Positions 14,601 to 27,265 of a DNA stretch of 64,000 nt are shown in pieces. The translations under genes were made by a program, and so were the position numbers. The notes below the pieces were generated by a model. That model was not told where the DNA came from and searched no databases. It saw nothing but the letters and a program-made list of their open reading frames with translations. The stretch covers positions 20,552,780 through 20,616,779 of the forward strand of contig NC_067291.1 in the NCBI RefSeq assembly GCF_020740795.1, read 5' to 3'. Source of the stretch: Apus apus (lineage: Eukaryota > Chordata > Aves > Apodiformes > Apodidae). Within the stretch, counting starts at the first letter, position 1. Every line of letters begins with the position of its first letter.

Positions 14601-16983
14601 AATACCAGCAGAACACAGGAGCCGTGGACAAAAATACTCCATCTCTCCCCATGCAACAGTTCTTTGCACTTTACTGACCTGTGTCTCTTCCTGAAGAGAG
14701 AAGTCTCCTCTGAAAACACTTTCTCTCTTCTCAGCAGTCATTCTGACCTTTCCTTTTGCTGGTAATTCTCTTTTTTTTGTCTATCGGATGTTCAATAGTA
14801 ATCACCTCCTGTACTTAAAAGTAAATAATTCACTGTCACAGCTATACAGAATAATTCCTGGCCAAAGCAGTTTGCTGTCAAGTAGCTTTCAGCATGTTTT
14901 TATATCTCTTATTTTACTCTGCCCTCCTTTTTCATCAGCTCTTCTATGGAGCTGAAAATGAGGATGAAAAAAGGTAAAATAAAAGGGTATCTCTGTCTTA
15001 TGCCTCATCACATGCCTGTATGCATTCCTGGGCTGTATTCAGAAACACAGAATGAAAGTTGCAGTTGTGCCCAGTGCAAAAGCTCAGCCTTTGTGGTGAA
15101 CTTCAATAAAACCAGGGTTTGTACCTTATCTTGGGCTCCCTGGTGCCCAGTGCTGCTGCCTCCCAGTCATCTCTGGCCTGCTGAGTATGAAAAAAATCTG
15201 GAAGCAGAAGGTTTCCAAACACATTTGCCAGGGTTAATGCCAGAGTCTAAACATAAACTCTGTGGGGACAGACTGTTATCTGGAGAATGAAGGGCCAGAC
15301 TCAGCTTGGTTTGAAGGATTAGGAGAAGGGAACATGTTACCTCTCCCCAGAAACAGCAGATGTGGGGATTGAGACCCTGCTGCCAGGTGGTTGCTCTCCT
15401 GCCTCCAGCCTCTTCCCAGTTACCTGCAGCTTGGATACCAGTACCTGGTGCAGATGTTCTGGGTTGGGATCCTTTGGAAGTGCTCGTTCGGGCGTGGGGC
15501 TGAGCACAGGCATTCCTCAGGATGCTCCTGGTGCCCTCCCTGTTAGTTTATGCAGCCACTTGTGTCCAGGCCAGGCTGTAAAACCCAGAGGTGGCCATGG
15601 CCAAGGTCTCTGCCCTCACCGTTTGTTGCTCAAACCATCATGTACGGAAGACTTCATGCTTTCTGCTGCTGCTTACCTTGTATTCACCTTTATTGAAGTT
15701 CAGCCTCTGCTAATAATCACACCAAGTTCTTCAAGGAGAAGTCTTTTCAGTGGTTTTATTCCTAAGTGAAAATACTTGTGAAAGCAATTATAATCAGAGC
15801 TTCAAAGCCTTTAATTAAGTGATATTGATTATTGTTGTCCAGGTCATTCTCTTTGGAAATACTTAGTTGGTGAAGCAATAAAATTTCACTAAAGCCTTTA
15901 ATTCTGCAATGGAGTAACTACCACCAGTAACTCCTTCCTGGAGAACCAGCTGTTCAGAGTGGCAGGGTTTGCTAAGCAAGGAAAATGAGGCTTTTTAAAG
16001 CCAGTTTTTCTAACTTGAACTAGATTTTATGTATTTCTTTGCTATAAGCAGTGTTGCTTCCTTAACCTCTGCCTTTTGCGCAGCGAAAGGAGAAGCGCGG
16101 GTGGCTGTGCCTTCGGAGCAGGTTGCAGCTGGGAGTGCTTTGTGCCTCTAGAAACTCTAAACATCAGTGAACCAAAACTGTGGGGTTTGGGGCTTCACGT
16201 GGATTTGAGCTTTGGCGGGGAGCACTTAGAAGCAGTTCATGGGGGAGCTGCTAATGCATTTACTGCTGGGACACGGGCTCTGGCAGCACCGTCGTGTTGA
16301 GCTGCAGCCATCGCCCGGCACTCGCCAGCCTCAGCCACACAGAAACCTGCTGTGTGAAGGTGTTGGACCACGTCTTTAAAGTTCGTCTCCTTGGTAGGAA
16401 CCGTGTTGTTTTTAGGGTGAGGTGTGTGTGCTCTGCACAGCCCCATGCCCACACCTTTTAGCTGGTGGCAGTGCTTGGGATCCAGGGGTGCTTCTGCTTT
16501 TGTTTGGAGGCTGCGGGTGAGCAGGCACGCCGGATACTTGCCAGCTGTCCCAGTTGGAATTTCAAGCACACTTTCTATTGAATTCTTGTCAGTGTTGTCA
16601 GGAGTTGGCAGCAGAAGTGCCTGCAGCTCTGCCCGCTCTGCTCCTGTCCACAAAGTCCCGTTGGGGAAGAAACCAGACCCCCCTCATTCCCACTACGATG
16701 CAGGTTACATGTCAGGCTGCGTAATGGGAAGAGGAAAATGAACATGTCGTAAATCATCAGGAGCTTTTAGCAGATATTCCTAGAGGGAAGCTGGTAGGGA
16801 AGAGCAGCAAAGCACAAAACAAACTTGAGGCTTTTCTGGGCAGCAAGCAAGATGTAACATCTGAGTTTGATCCTGAATTATGTGTTCAATTTGCATGAAT
16901 TCCCTGGGAAAACACGTCCCTGTGTGGGTTCAGCAGCAGTGATGCCCTGTGCCAGCAGCCAGGTCTGGTGGAGAGGAGTAGTT

Positions 16984-16999
16984 TTGAAGTTACTGTCTC
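16984..16999 (+). repeat. Poly(A) tract
   Basis: A run of about 16 A residues within otherwise mixed sequence. No retroposed gene could be recognised upstream of it. A similar run lies at about 24954-24969. Confidence 0.8.
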
Positions 17000-19900
17000 T
17001 TTTAAAAAAAAAAAAAAAAGTGAGGGAAACAGAACTTCAGGCTTTGCATTTTAGTTGATCGAATATGTGTTTGCAGCAGAGCCAGGTAAACAAGTGAGAG
17101 ATCTGGATGATTTCCCACAACCAGAGCAGGGTATTTGTGTGTGATGTGCAAAGCTCATCCTGCAGCAGGTGATGGTACCAGGCTGGGTAAAAGGAGACGT
17201 GGCTTTTTGCTTTGTTAAACTTGCTTTGTTAAGCAAAGGGTTGATGCCCTTATTTCAGTTATTTTGCTCTAAGCCAAAGATAGGCTGAGATCTGTAACCT
17301 TGTGGTGCCTGGCTGGACATCTAGTCCTGCACTGCTGTGGTCTCCACACCTCAAACGCCTTTTTTGGTTTCTTTCTTTCAAAGCCTCTCCAAAGCTTTGC
17401 TCCAGGTGTGGAGGTTTGATAGCTGTCCACTGTGCCATGAAAGGGGAAGCAGGAGTGGAAAATCTTTGCCTTTTTTTTGTCTTTCTGACCTTAAAGATGT
17501 ACGTGCATAACGTCGAGCTGCAGAAAGGGATTTCCAAAGTAGATCTGTTCTGACTTTTTAAGGCTAAATAGACTGTGAGTTATGTGGTTTATCCTCTCTC
17601 CAGTGGCATGATTAAAATTTGAATTACTGCTGCTGTACTGGATCAGTCCCTGCATTAAAGGCACTTGGCCTCCTCCCGTGCTGCCTCCAGCAGAAAGCAC
17701 AGAGCCAGTAATGAGTTTCCTGAGAAGCCACATGGCTGGGGTGGCTCCTGTCCCCTCTGTCCCCATGGCACATACACCAGGATGTCTGTGTAGTGAGTTC
17801 AACACCTGCCTGAACATCATCCATGTAGCTATTCAAATGTTTTATCTGGCTTTTCCTTATAATTTGTCTGTTCTTTGTGGCTTAAATGTAAATTACCTTC
17901 CCACTGTTAAGATAAAGTTTATAATGATTTAACCAGCAGGCAGTGCAGGCTTTGTGGCAGCAAAGTTGTCTTAGGATATCAATCAGCCTATCAGTACGTT
18001 AGAAACAGTGCTGCCAAAAAATGTGTGTGCTTTATACTTTCACACATTCTGACAATTATTCAGCATAGCAGAGCTGGGACGTGGGTGTTTGGGGCTGGGA
18101 CGTGTTGTGAGGAGCACAGCTGTAACCCTAGCTGTGAAATGTTCTGCCTCACATCCATTCCAATGAGCAGTTAAAGCAGCTTTTGGACAAAAACAACTTT
18201 GGAGCTCAAATACTTACATCTTGGGAAAGGCAAATTGTAGCAGTGCAAACCGTGGGGCTGCTCAGCGAGTGCAGGAACCAGCCCTTCCATAGTGTGTGAA
18301 TAATGGGAGAGAGCTGCTGCCAGAGCAGGGCTGGGGGGGATTTATATTCATTTAAAATATTAACATTCTCCATTATCAGTATAAAATGCTTCTTTATTAA
18401 TAAGTCAGTAAGAAACAGGAGCTGACATGATAATGTAACAGTTGCCAGTGCTGGTGATTAAATGTGACCTACATGGAGACTGCAGGACTGGAGAAGCTGT
18501 AACAGAGGTACCACAGAGGCTGGTTTTAAGGACAAAACTAGTGTTAATCAAGGTGCTTTACTTAGTTAAAAAAAAACTGGGCTTATTAATATAAATAACT
18601 GGTCAGGTTACACTCCTCTGAACCTTTCAGATTACTTGTACTCATTGCAGCTGAGGGGTCAAGTAGTTTGGCTGCTTCATATCCAAGCTGGCTGGTCCTC
18701 CCCTGTGGTGCCACTGCCTTACTCTTCCTGGATGAGGGGCTGAAGAATCACCCCCAGGTGCCCAGCTCCCCAGGATCCACCAGCTGCTGGGGGGAGGAAC
18801 AGAAGTTTTTGGAAGGGGAGAGTGAGAAAGGACGTGTGCTCTCTTGCTTTCTTGGTGTGAAGTTTGTGCTCTTTCTTCTTCAGGGCTGTGACTGTTGTGA
18901 GAAGTCACTAATGATCCAGAGGAATGAAACTATCCAATTGCTTGTTCCTACCAGCCAGGCTGCACAGTGGGATGGAGTGAATGATGTCTCTGTGTCCACA
19001 AAGCAGCAAGGGCTCTCTGCAGTTGTCTTACTTAGAGGGTTTTTGTTTGCCCTGAATGATTAACCCTCAGTGAAACCTCTCCTGACAGTCCACTCATTGC
19101 ATCTCACCAAGCAGCACTGCAAAGGAAGAGGTGTGCAGGGCTTCCCTCCTTTGGTTTGTTGTGATGCATTTACACTGTTCCAAGAAGATAATCATGTGTT
19201 GCTGAGCAGGAAGAGGAGCCACTCTAACACCAGGGCCTGGCAGCCCCTCAGAGCACAGACCTGTGCTCACTCCTGGAAGGTAAACACCTTGGCAGGTGCA
19301 GTTATTTTTCCCTGTAGTTCCTGGGATTGCTGTGAAGCAGAACCAACAGTTCTGTTGGGATGGTTTGGTGGAGGCTCCTCAGCCCCCAGCCCCATCCCCG
19401 GGGAGCACCAGCAGCATGTTCTGCCCTGCCTCCCCTCCCTGCTGGCCTTTCCCTGCTGGGCAGATGTTCTGCCAGAAAGGGACAGCTAATTAAGAAGCAA
19501 GTTGGGCTGAATGTGGCAGCAGTGGCATCCTGGGGAGTCCAGTCACAGCCACAGCCAGTGCCATCCTGAGCAGTGCCCTGGAAAGGGACTGGGGTGCTGG
19601 GAAACCAGCCATGCCATGGGCTCTCTATTCCTGCTCGCATGGAGAGCCTAACTCCCTGGAATAATCTTGCCAGGCTCCTCCTGAGTGCCCAGTTACAGCC
19701 CTTAATGCTGTAATGTCTCGAGACTTGCTGGGGCATTGCTTTCCAAGCCCAAATATGAGGGAGACTGATGAAACAGTTTCTTTTTTTGCTTCATTAATCT
19801 GTGTAGTAACACTATAATACTTGATGGCTTGGAAGGAGGCAGTGTAATGCCTCCCTGAGCAGCAGCTAGATTTTGGAGTTATTGTTTGTGCCATTAGTGA

Positions 19901-20424
19901 GGGGTTTAATAGCTTAATCCATCTGGAAAGCAAGTAGATTTATTAGACTGTATAATAAATGGGCTCATAATTACAGCAGCACTCCCTACTAACTGGTTTT
20001 CCTGATATGGCATAAAAGTGTGATATACAATAACTGTATCTTCAAAGTCTTGTAGTGATATTCTGGACTAGATTTACTAGAGGAACAAGGGCACCTTGAT
20101 GGTCTGTGGTGCCTGAGAGCCTTGTCAGGGGCTGGGGCTGGTCACAGGGGCTGGGCAGTTGTGCAGAGATATGGGTAGAGCCATTGTTGAAGGGAGGGCC
20201 CTCCTGGCAGCTCAGAAGAGGTATTTTTTCTATCTAGTTTAGATTACAATTACTCTCTGAGCTATACTTGAATTATTTTTAAATTAATGCAGGCTGATGA
20301 ATGCTTTTCAAAGCGTGCAGCTGCTGCAGGAGTTGAGGGAGAAGACCAGTGCTCACTGTGGAGGACCAGCACAGCCAGACTGTGTGTGCTCTGTTGCCTC
20401 CATCCACGTGCTGCCTGAGAGTCC

Positions 20425-20545
20425 TGCAGATTGATGGAAAAGTCGAGGTTGCAGGGGACGTTTGGAGATCTTCTAGCCCCACCTCCTGTTGAAAGCAGGG
20501 CTTGGGCTGGGTCATCCAGGGCCTTGTCGAGTCTTGAAGCTGCTT
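20425..20545 (-). repeat. CR1 LINE fragment, antisense, old copy
   Basis: The stretch has the reverse complement of a CR1 3' region: a ggagatcttctagccccacc block, then a ggtcatccagggccttgtcg block. These blocks recur in bird CR1 copies. The match is more diverged than in the other CR1 copies of this window, suggesting an older insertion. Confidence 0.65.
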
Positions 20546-23500
20546 GTCCACGTCATTGCAATGTGCAAGGTTTTTTTCCAGTTATTTTTCCAGTTTTAGA
20601 TTATAAAACGTTCCCAATTTTATGATAGTCAAAGGCCCATGAGTCACTAAAATCCTGCTCTCCTGTGGGGACATAGTTTGCTCTAACTTGTCTTGTCTGC
20701 AGAGAAATGTGTGTCTGTCCAGAGGGCAGGAGAAGACAGCTCTCCCGTGGTGAGGCAAGGGGAGGGTGGGGTACAGTCACTCCTCTGTGTCTCCAGGCAG
20801 CAGCTAAACCTGTTTGAAAACCTTCCAAATTCTGTAGCTGCCTGGATACAAGCCCTGAATGAGCTGATGCTGAAATTAGATGCATATCTCAGTTTCTAAT
20901 AGGAAATGATAACATCAGTATCCATAGAAGAGTACTTGACTTTTTGAATTAACCATTATATAGCCACAGACTTTGTTGATGGTTACTAATAGATGTGTTG
21001 ATACAAATAAAACTCTATTAAGCTCTAACTGGACTGGAAAACCGTGGGATAAGCTGCTGGATATGGCTTCTTCACTTTGTGTTTGACATCCTCTCTGTCT
21101 AATCACCCACAGATGGAGCACTGGAAGCAATGAGGATTAGACAGTAAATCTGTGCTAAAGAGCCAGTGGAGAGGCCAGTAATCTGGAGGCAGTTGTGGGA
21201 GGCACATTCATTTGTTTGTAGTCTTGTAATTTCCTGACACTTAAGGAGAAAACAAGCAGCCTTGACAGTGCTCTATGTATTGAAATACCAACTGGATACA
21301 GGCTCTGTGCAAACAAATATAAATAAAATATTAGCAGTGAGGCTTGTCTACTGGAGGCAGCTAGCCCAGGTTAGCATTCTGATGCATTCTACCAGTTGCC
21401 AGAATATTTTTTGACCTCCAGGTCCAGTGTTTTGCAGAGCTGGTTTGTGTGCCTGGTGGGAAGCACCTGCACAGGGAAGCAGACAGTAGGAGATGTGCTC
21501 AGGGAGCCTGCTCGAGCAGATGGAGGGTGCAGGTAAAACATGCTTGGGAAGTGCAGTGCTGTCAGGAAGGCAGCTCATTCACAAATATCACATTTTAAGG
21601 CCTAAGTAAACCTTGGCAAAGGATCTGAAATGTTGATGTCGTTACAATTATCCAATGGAGTTTTCCACTGTTATCGAAAACAATTACCGAGTTCTTTGTG
21701 GGGTTTATGGAGCATTGTGATCACCAGGCTAAAGGGTGTTTTGCTGTGTGTAATAAACAGAAAATGGAGGAGGGGAATTCTGTCTGGGGTTTGTGTATAA
21801 CTGAGTATAACTTTCAGGTCTGGGGATATATAGAAGTTCTAGGCTTGTTGCTTTTTTTTTGTTAAACTGCTGTGGATCTTTAAATACTGAATTTGAGGTA
21901 TCTCAGATTGGCAGTCACTGCTCAGGGTTTTTTTTTTTCCTCTGTACTAAATAGCTTAGTCTGGCATAGAGGCTTCAAAGTAAATAGGTAGCTTATCACT
22001 ATTCAGCAGAAATCCCTGCTCTTAAGTAAAACTACTGACTTTTTCCTCCTGAGCAAACAGAGCTGGTGTGTCAGGCCACGTGGAGACCTCCGAGGCTCAG
22101 GGGGCAACTTACTCCTGATTATGGTTTAAGCACAGAGAATTTAAATGTGAATGCTTTAACTTGCAGCCAACCAACCTGTTCTTGGGGAACGTACTTTGCG
22201 ATGTGTTTTCTTGAGCCCTTACTGAGTTTGTTGGCTCAGGAAGAGGCCTGGTGCTTTCAACCAGCTCAAAACACAGGGTGCTCTTTGCTCCTGCGCGCAG
22301 GGTGGCTGCAGAGCCCTGCAAGTTTGGCTCTTGCTGGACGTGCTGCATCCCCCAGAGCTCTGAACCCTGAAGGGTGATGGGGCAGATGTGGTGCTGTGGG
22401 TCAAACCTGTTGGTGGGAGGGTCATGGATCTGTTTTATTCTGACCCCTGCATGCGAGCAGAAGGAGTGGCAGCACCAAGGCAGCCCCAGCAGCTTGTGTC
22501 CTGCTCATCTGAGAGCGCGGTTTGTGTCTGTGCCAGCCGGGTGGAACGGGCTCACGGGTAAAACTAAGTCCAGCAGGCAGCTGTATTCCTGTCTGCATTC
22601 ATCCTGCTGTCACTGCAGTGTCACTGGTAACCTGCACAGATGGCACCTTTGGGAGCTGCGAGAAAGCTTTGGCTGGTTCTCAGCCCCTGACCTGGGTGCA
22701 GTGCAGGCTGTTGTGGCTGGTGTCCCGCCTGCCACCGCTTGAGTAGTTTTTCTTTTTTAACTCTGAATACCAGTGGGACTTGAAAAACACCTGAATAAGT
22801 GATTTTTGTAGGTTTTTGGATGGGCTCTGGGCAGCAGGACCGTACTGCTGCTTCAGGGTCCTGCTGGCAGCAGAGCCTTCCTGTCCCACTTGAAAGTGTT
22901 CAGGCTGTGGAAGCCCAGACCCTGCGAGGACCAGCCCACAAGAACACACTCTGCTGAGCAGCAGCAGCACTGCCATCTCACCCCTCTGCAGGAGCTAAAT
23001 CCCACTTCCCGAAACAAGATCAGGATGATAAGTCTGAGGATTGCTGCTTCCACACCACGTGGTCTGAAATTAATTCCCCACATCACAACAGTGAAGACAG
23101 GGAATGCAGAAGTGCTTTTGGGAGAGAATCTTCCCTTTCTCCCCTCCCATGAGGGGCAGATGGTGCTTCCCAGCTTGAGGAGCTGCATCTTCCCACCTGG
23201 AAAATACCCTGAGGTCTTCCTGTGCTGGAGATTTTCACTTCCAAACACAACAGTGCACAAAACCACTGCAGCTTTCCCTGCTGGATTTACAAATGAACTC
23301 AATCAGTGGTTATAACCATGAGAGGAGCCTCCGAGGTCCCTCCTGGGCTTTGAAGTTGAGGAAGGATGAGTGAAGCACTGGGATGGTTCCCGTGCCAAGT
23401 ACGCAGGAAACTGGCAGTATCTGGATTTCAGAGAAATTCTTACTTTTAATATATTCAACACGGTTTTGCAGATCAAAAAAACCTGTCTTACAAGTGACTT

Positions 23501-26421
23501 CCTAAGAGGGAGAGATGTACATATTTTTAGACTGCCAATAACTTGGTTTTATGTAAGAACTCAGTAGCAGAATTGAATCTGTCACTCTCAGATACACAAC
23601 TGGGACTGTGGATTCCTAATTCATGGCACGGAATACCAAGACTTGTCCTTTTTCTCACATCATTAGTAAAGCAGCAGTAGCAAGACTTTATTTTTATTTA
23701 ACCCAGTTGTTCTTTATATTAAAAACAGTGTCTCAGAAGCCTCGTCACCTTGCAAAGTAAGTTTTTCTGGTTGCATCCCTGTTTTGGGATACATTTGAAA
23801 CTAGTCATCCATTCTGTGAGAAATGCCGTTTCCTTCCATTTTAATTAGAATTTATGTAATTATTTGTACAGCAACTGCATCAGTGTAAAACTGAACAGGT
23901 ATTAATTGATAGGTAATTTGCATGTTGCTGTAGGCCAGTGGTGTTGGTCCCAGCTGTCAATGACAGCAGCACATCCCTCTGCTGCAGCCCTTTCTGCAGC
24001 CCTGTAATTCCACTCAGGAATTAAAGGATTTTTAGCCAGAATTCTGAGAAGTTTTTGCCTTTCCCAACCTGTATCTCCAGTGTTCCTTCAGAGATAAGGA
24101 CTGACGTTCCTGAGAAGCAGCCTTCAGGTGTTGGTGGGAGGTGTGTGGGTACACAGCCGTGGAGAGGTGAGGTGTGTCATCCTGCAGGATGAGGGGAGTG
24201 TGGATCTCATGGATATATTACTTCATAACTTCAAACTACTTTCCTATGTTGTACTCCTTAAATCATTTAAGTATGGTACGATGAAATCCTTTTCATAAGA
24301 GCAGTGAGGGAATAAACCTATTTAACACAGTCCATCTGTGGGTTTAAGTTACCTCTTTCTGCTGTTGAAATTCTGAATTCTTTTTTTCTGCAGTTGAATG
24401 AAAATCCATCTATCCATTTAACATGTAATAACCCTCTCTCTTGCACTGATATTTCTGGATTTTTTTTTCCAGTGACTGGTGAGACTTAATGTGATGGTTC
24501 TCTGAAAATACTCCTTTTCTTTCCCATCCTCTTCAGTTCATTTATAGTTCATAAAACCTAAATATTTCAACAGCATTGTTCAGGAAGCTGCAGATGTGGC
24601 TGGACCCAACCTGCAGCATCTCCTGCTCTTCCCTGGAGCTGCAGGGCAAGCTGAGGAAAAGCTTTGCACAGCTCCAAATCCTCTACTGTCCAAGGCAGAA
24701 GAACCCAAATAAAATAAAAGCTGTGTTCAGTGGCTCAGCCAGGCCCTCTTTGCAGCTGTGGAGTCTGTTTAAAGCCATAGAGTAATGGGCCTGGGGTAAT
24801 AGGGCTGTAAAAAGTGTGGTGATGGTGTTTCCCCTTCCCTATCTCCCCATCCACTGGTAATCCAGGTGGCTTAATTAATTGTGAGTTTTATAGGTAGAAG
24901 TGAAGTGTGTCAGAAATGTCGTTCCCTATTTAAAGTGAATTATCCCTTTGTGTAAAAAAAAAAAAAAAAGGCAGAGCATGTTTGTTGAGGTCATCCTGAA
25001 AGCATCTTCACTAAAAATTATCTGCTGAGGCAGAAAATTGGATTTATTCTTCTGCTAGCATTTCCATAAAAACACAATTATATATAAACTTATGTTCTCT
25101 AAAAGCTTGTAGTAAACTAGGCTTTCAGAAAATTAGACACTTCTCTTTTAAACTCCTGTTTTAAATGACCAGATGGTGCTTACAGTATGGAAGCATAAAA
25201 CTGGTGAGAGATAATTGATTATTTCCGTTTAAAAAGGAAAGCGGGGGGGGGGGGGGTGGAACTCGAGGTGAAACTCCTTTTAACTGCTTGGTGGTGAACT
25301 CCTGCCTGTCAACAGAACATCTGCAGTATCTGGAGCACCTTGTCCAGCAACTCAGTGCCCAGATCCTGGCAGGTCTGGGGCCATGAGAGCCCCTGGCTTT
25401 ACTGCTGAGAAGCCCCTGGGGGTGTCAGATGGGGCTGCAGTTAAGCAAAGGGTTTAAAACTGAGCTCAGTGGCTTGGATACTGGGGAGGTGAAATGAAAC
25501 TCATGTTTAATAAGGATTTTATGAAGTGTATCTTAAATATTCCTGCACATTTGAAAAAGGTGTGTGTTTTGTTTGTCTGAAGGACTTAATTCCTCAGCAG
25601 AAGTAGGGTCTCCTGAGCAAACAGGCTTAAATCAACTTCAGCTTCTGGATTTAAATCCGTGCTTTTCCAGGGCTGTGGCAGTGGTGTTGGAAGATGCTTC
25701 GTGCAGCAGGAGGGTTATCTTGCAGAAAAACAAAATCAAATCCCAAGAGAGGGTTGCCATAGTTTCCACCTTCTCCTGGGGGAGCAGGGCACGTGAGCCC
25801 CTGAGCATGCCCATGGAGGTCCTGTCCCCAGGGCAATCCAAGACTTTCCCAGTCCATCCTTGGCTTCTTCTGGATGCTCCTGGCTCAGGGCTGCTGGCAC
25901 TGCCCCACCAGGGCTCTGGACAATCCTGTTACCAGCCCACGTCCTCCTCCTCATGTGTTACTGCTTTAAAAGTGCATTTAAGTTGCAGTAAGAATTGATC
26001 CAGTCTTGAATGTTGAGTGTTCACCTCAGAAAACATGTATAGCTTGTTTAGCTATAATTAAAGCTTGTATAGCTTTAATTAAAAAAAAAATAAAGACAAA
26101 AATAGCCTTTAATTTTTATATCTTAGCGGTTTCAGCTGTGTGAGCTGGGGATGTTTGCAGGCTTCAGGTTTTGATTGTAGGGCTGTTTGGTTGGAAATCC
26201 CCTTTCCATGGAGCTGGTAGGCAGGGGTTATTCTCTGCTAAGGACTTCTCTTCTCCTGCACGTGAGGCTGGTGGGTTTGTTGTCTCTCCTGGTGGTTGCT
26301 CAGCAGCTCATTAGCATCAAGCTTTTCTTGCAGAAGCACTGCCGTTTCGTTGTGTCCTCGGCATTAGGTGAAACAATCTGTTGTTGCAGCCAGGAGGTGA
26401 ATCATGACTTGGTGTGTTGGG
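20546..26421. other. Non-coding region upstream of the GLCE start exon
   Basis: No coding exon was recognised. The segment holds an A run (24954-24969), a long G run (25243-25256) and AT-rich patches such as 21600-21740. It is inferred to be the 3' part of the intron that ends at the GLCE splice acceptor at 26705. Confidence 0.5.
25243..25256 (+). repeat. Homopolymer G tract (14 G)
   Basis: Fourteen consecutive G residues after aaaaaggaaagc. It is a plain mononucleotide microsatellite in non-coding DNA, and its length is likely to be polymorphic or assembly-sensitive. Confidence 0.9.
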
Positions 26422-26611
26422 TCTTGTTGCTTATGGAGAGCTGGAAAAACCCAAATTCTCTTCTAGGTGTCTGTCCTCTTCTCACCAAGCACTGTGGTGG
26501 CAAGCACGTGGCGTTTGATCTTGTTGCTTTACAGAGACCTGGAAAAACCCAAATTCTCTTCCAGGTGTCTGTCCCCTTCCCTCCAGACACTGTCGTGGTG
26601 AGCACGTGGCG
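26422..26611. repeat. Tandem duplication, period 97 bp, two copies
   Basis: Copy 1 starts at tcttgttgct (26422) and ends at gcacgtggcg (26513). Copy 2 starts at 26519 and ends at 26611. Both share ggaaaaacccaaattctctt, then an aggtgtctgtcc block and a gcacgtggcg end, with scattered substitutions. The array ends about 94 bases before the GLCE splice acceptor. Confidence 0.85.
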
Positions 26612-26705
26612 ATGCTCCCACCAGGCCTCCCAATGAGCAGAACCCTCATCTCCAGCTTTTCAGCACCACCAGCTGAAATCCTCCTCCCCTCTCTTTGTTT
26701 TGCAG

Positions 26706-26718
26706 GTATGGTGTGAAT
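26706..26718 (+). promoter_or_regulatory. GLCE: GLCE 5'UTR segment with minimal upstream ORF
   Basis: After the acceptor ttttgcag, the mRNA begins this exon with 13 non-coding bases. They include ATG GTG TGA (26708-26716), a two-codon upstream ORF. Its stop lies two bases before the GLCE start codon at 26719. The main start has A at -3. Such a minimal uORF could lower or tune initiation at the GLCE start; this is an inference. Confidence 0.6.
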
Positions 26719-27265
26719 ATGCGTTGCTTGGCAGCTCGGGTCAACTACAAGACTCTGATCATCATCTGTGCCCTCTTCACCCTGGTGACGGTGCTGCTCT
26801 GGAACCGATGCTCCTCCGACAGAGCCGGCCCCTTTCCCCGCAGCCCGGCGGGTCCCGAGCGCCGCGGCGCCGCCGGAGCCGCCTCCGAGAGCGACCCAGC
26901 CCGGCAGCAGAGCGAGGAGGCATCTCCCCAGGAGCAGCAGAAGGCTCCTCCCGTGGCTGGAGGCTTCAACAAAGCCCCGGGGCTGAAGTACGAGGAGATT
27001 GACTGTCTGATCAATGACGAGCACACCATTAAAGGGAGGAGGGAAGGCAACGAGGTCTTCCTGCCGTTCAGCTGGGTAGAGAAATACTTTGAGGTTTATG
27101 GGAAAATTGCTCAGTACGATGGTTATGACAGGTTTGAATTCTCTCATAGCTACTCCAAAGTATACACACAGCGAGCACCTTACCACCCCGACGGGGTCTT
27201 CATGTCCTTTGAGGGCTACAACGTAGAGGTTCGAGACAGAGTGAAGTGCATAAGTGGTGTTGAAG
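26719..27265 (+). CDS. GLCE: GLCE coding exon 1 (residues 1-182 plus one base)
   Basis: The exon begins at 26706 after ttttgcag and ends at gttgaag before the donor gtttgt (27266). It encodes the short cytoplasmic tail, the signal anchor, the stem and the first lumenal region up to KCISGVEG. The stem (about residues 31-87) is rich in Ala, Pro, Gly and Arg, is very GC-rich, and is about 13 residues shorter than in human. The flanking anchor and lumenal segments are nearly unchanged. Confidence 0.96.

Larger units (their letters stand above)
6958..20424. other. Non-coding region, probable GLCE 5' intron
   Basis: About 13.5 kb with no recognisable exon. It contains one short CR1 tail (8608-8650) and several simple A or T runs, such as 16984-16999. 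Open frames up to about 180 codons occur, for example on the - strand at 13643-14182. None shows a protein family signature, a plausible splice context or codon bias, so they are treated as chance frames. Confidence 0.5.

Noticed and set aside
1-26705. An additional gene upstream of GLCE, such as a 5' neighbour
   Set aside because: No exon of a neighbouring gene could be recognised in any frame. The region is best explained as the GLCE 5' intron.
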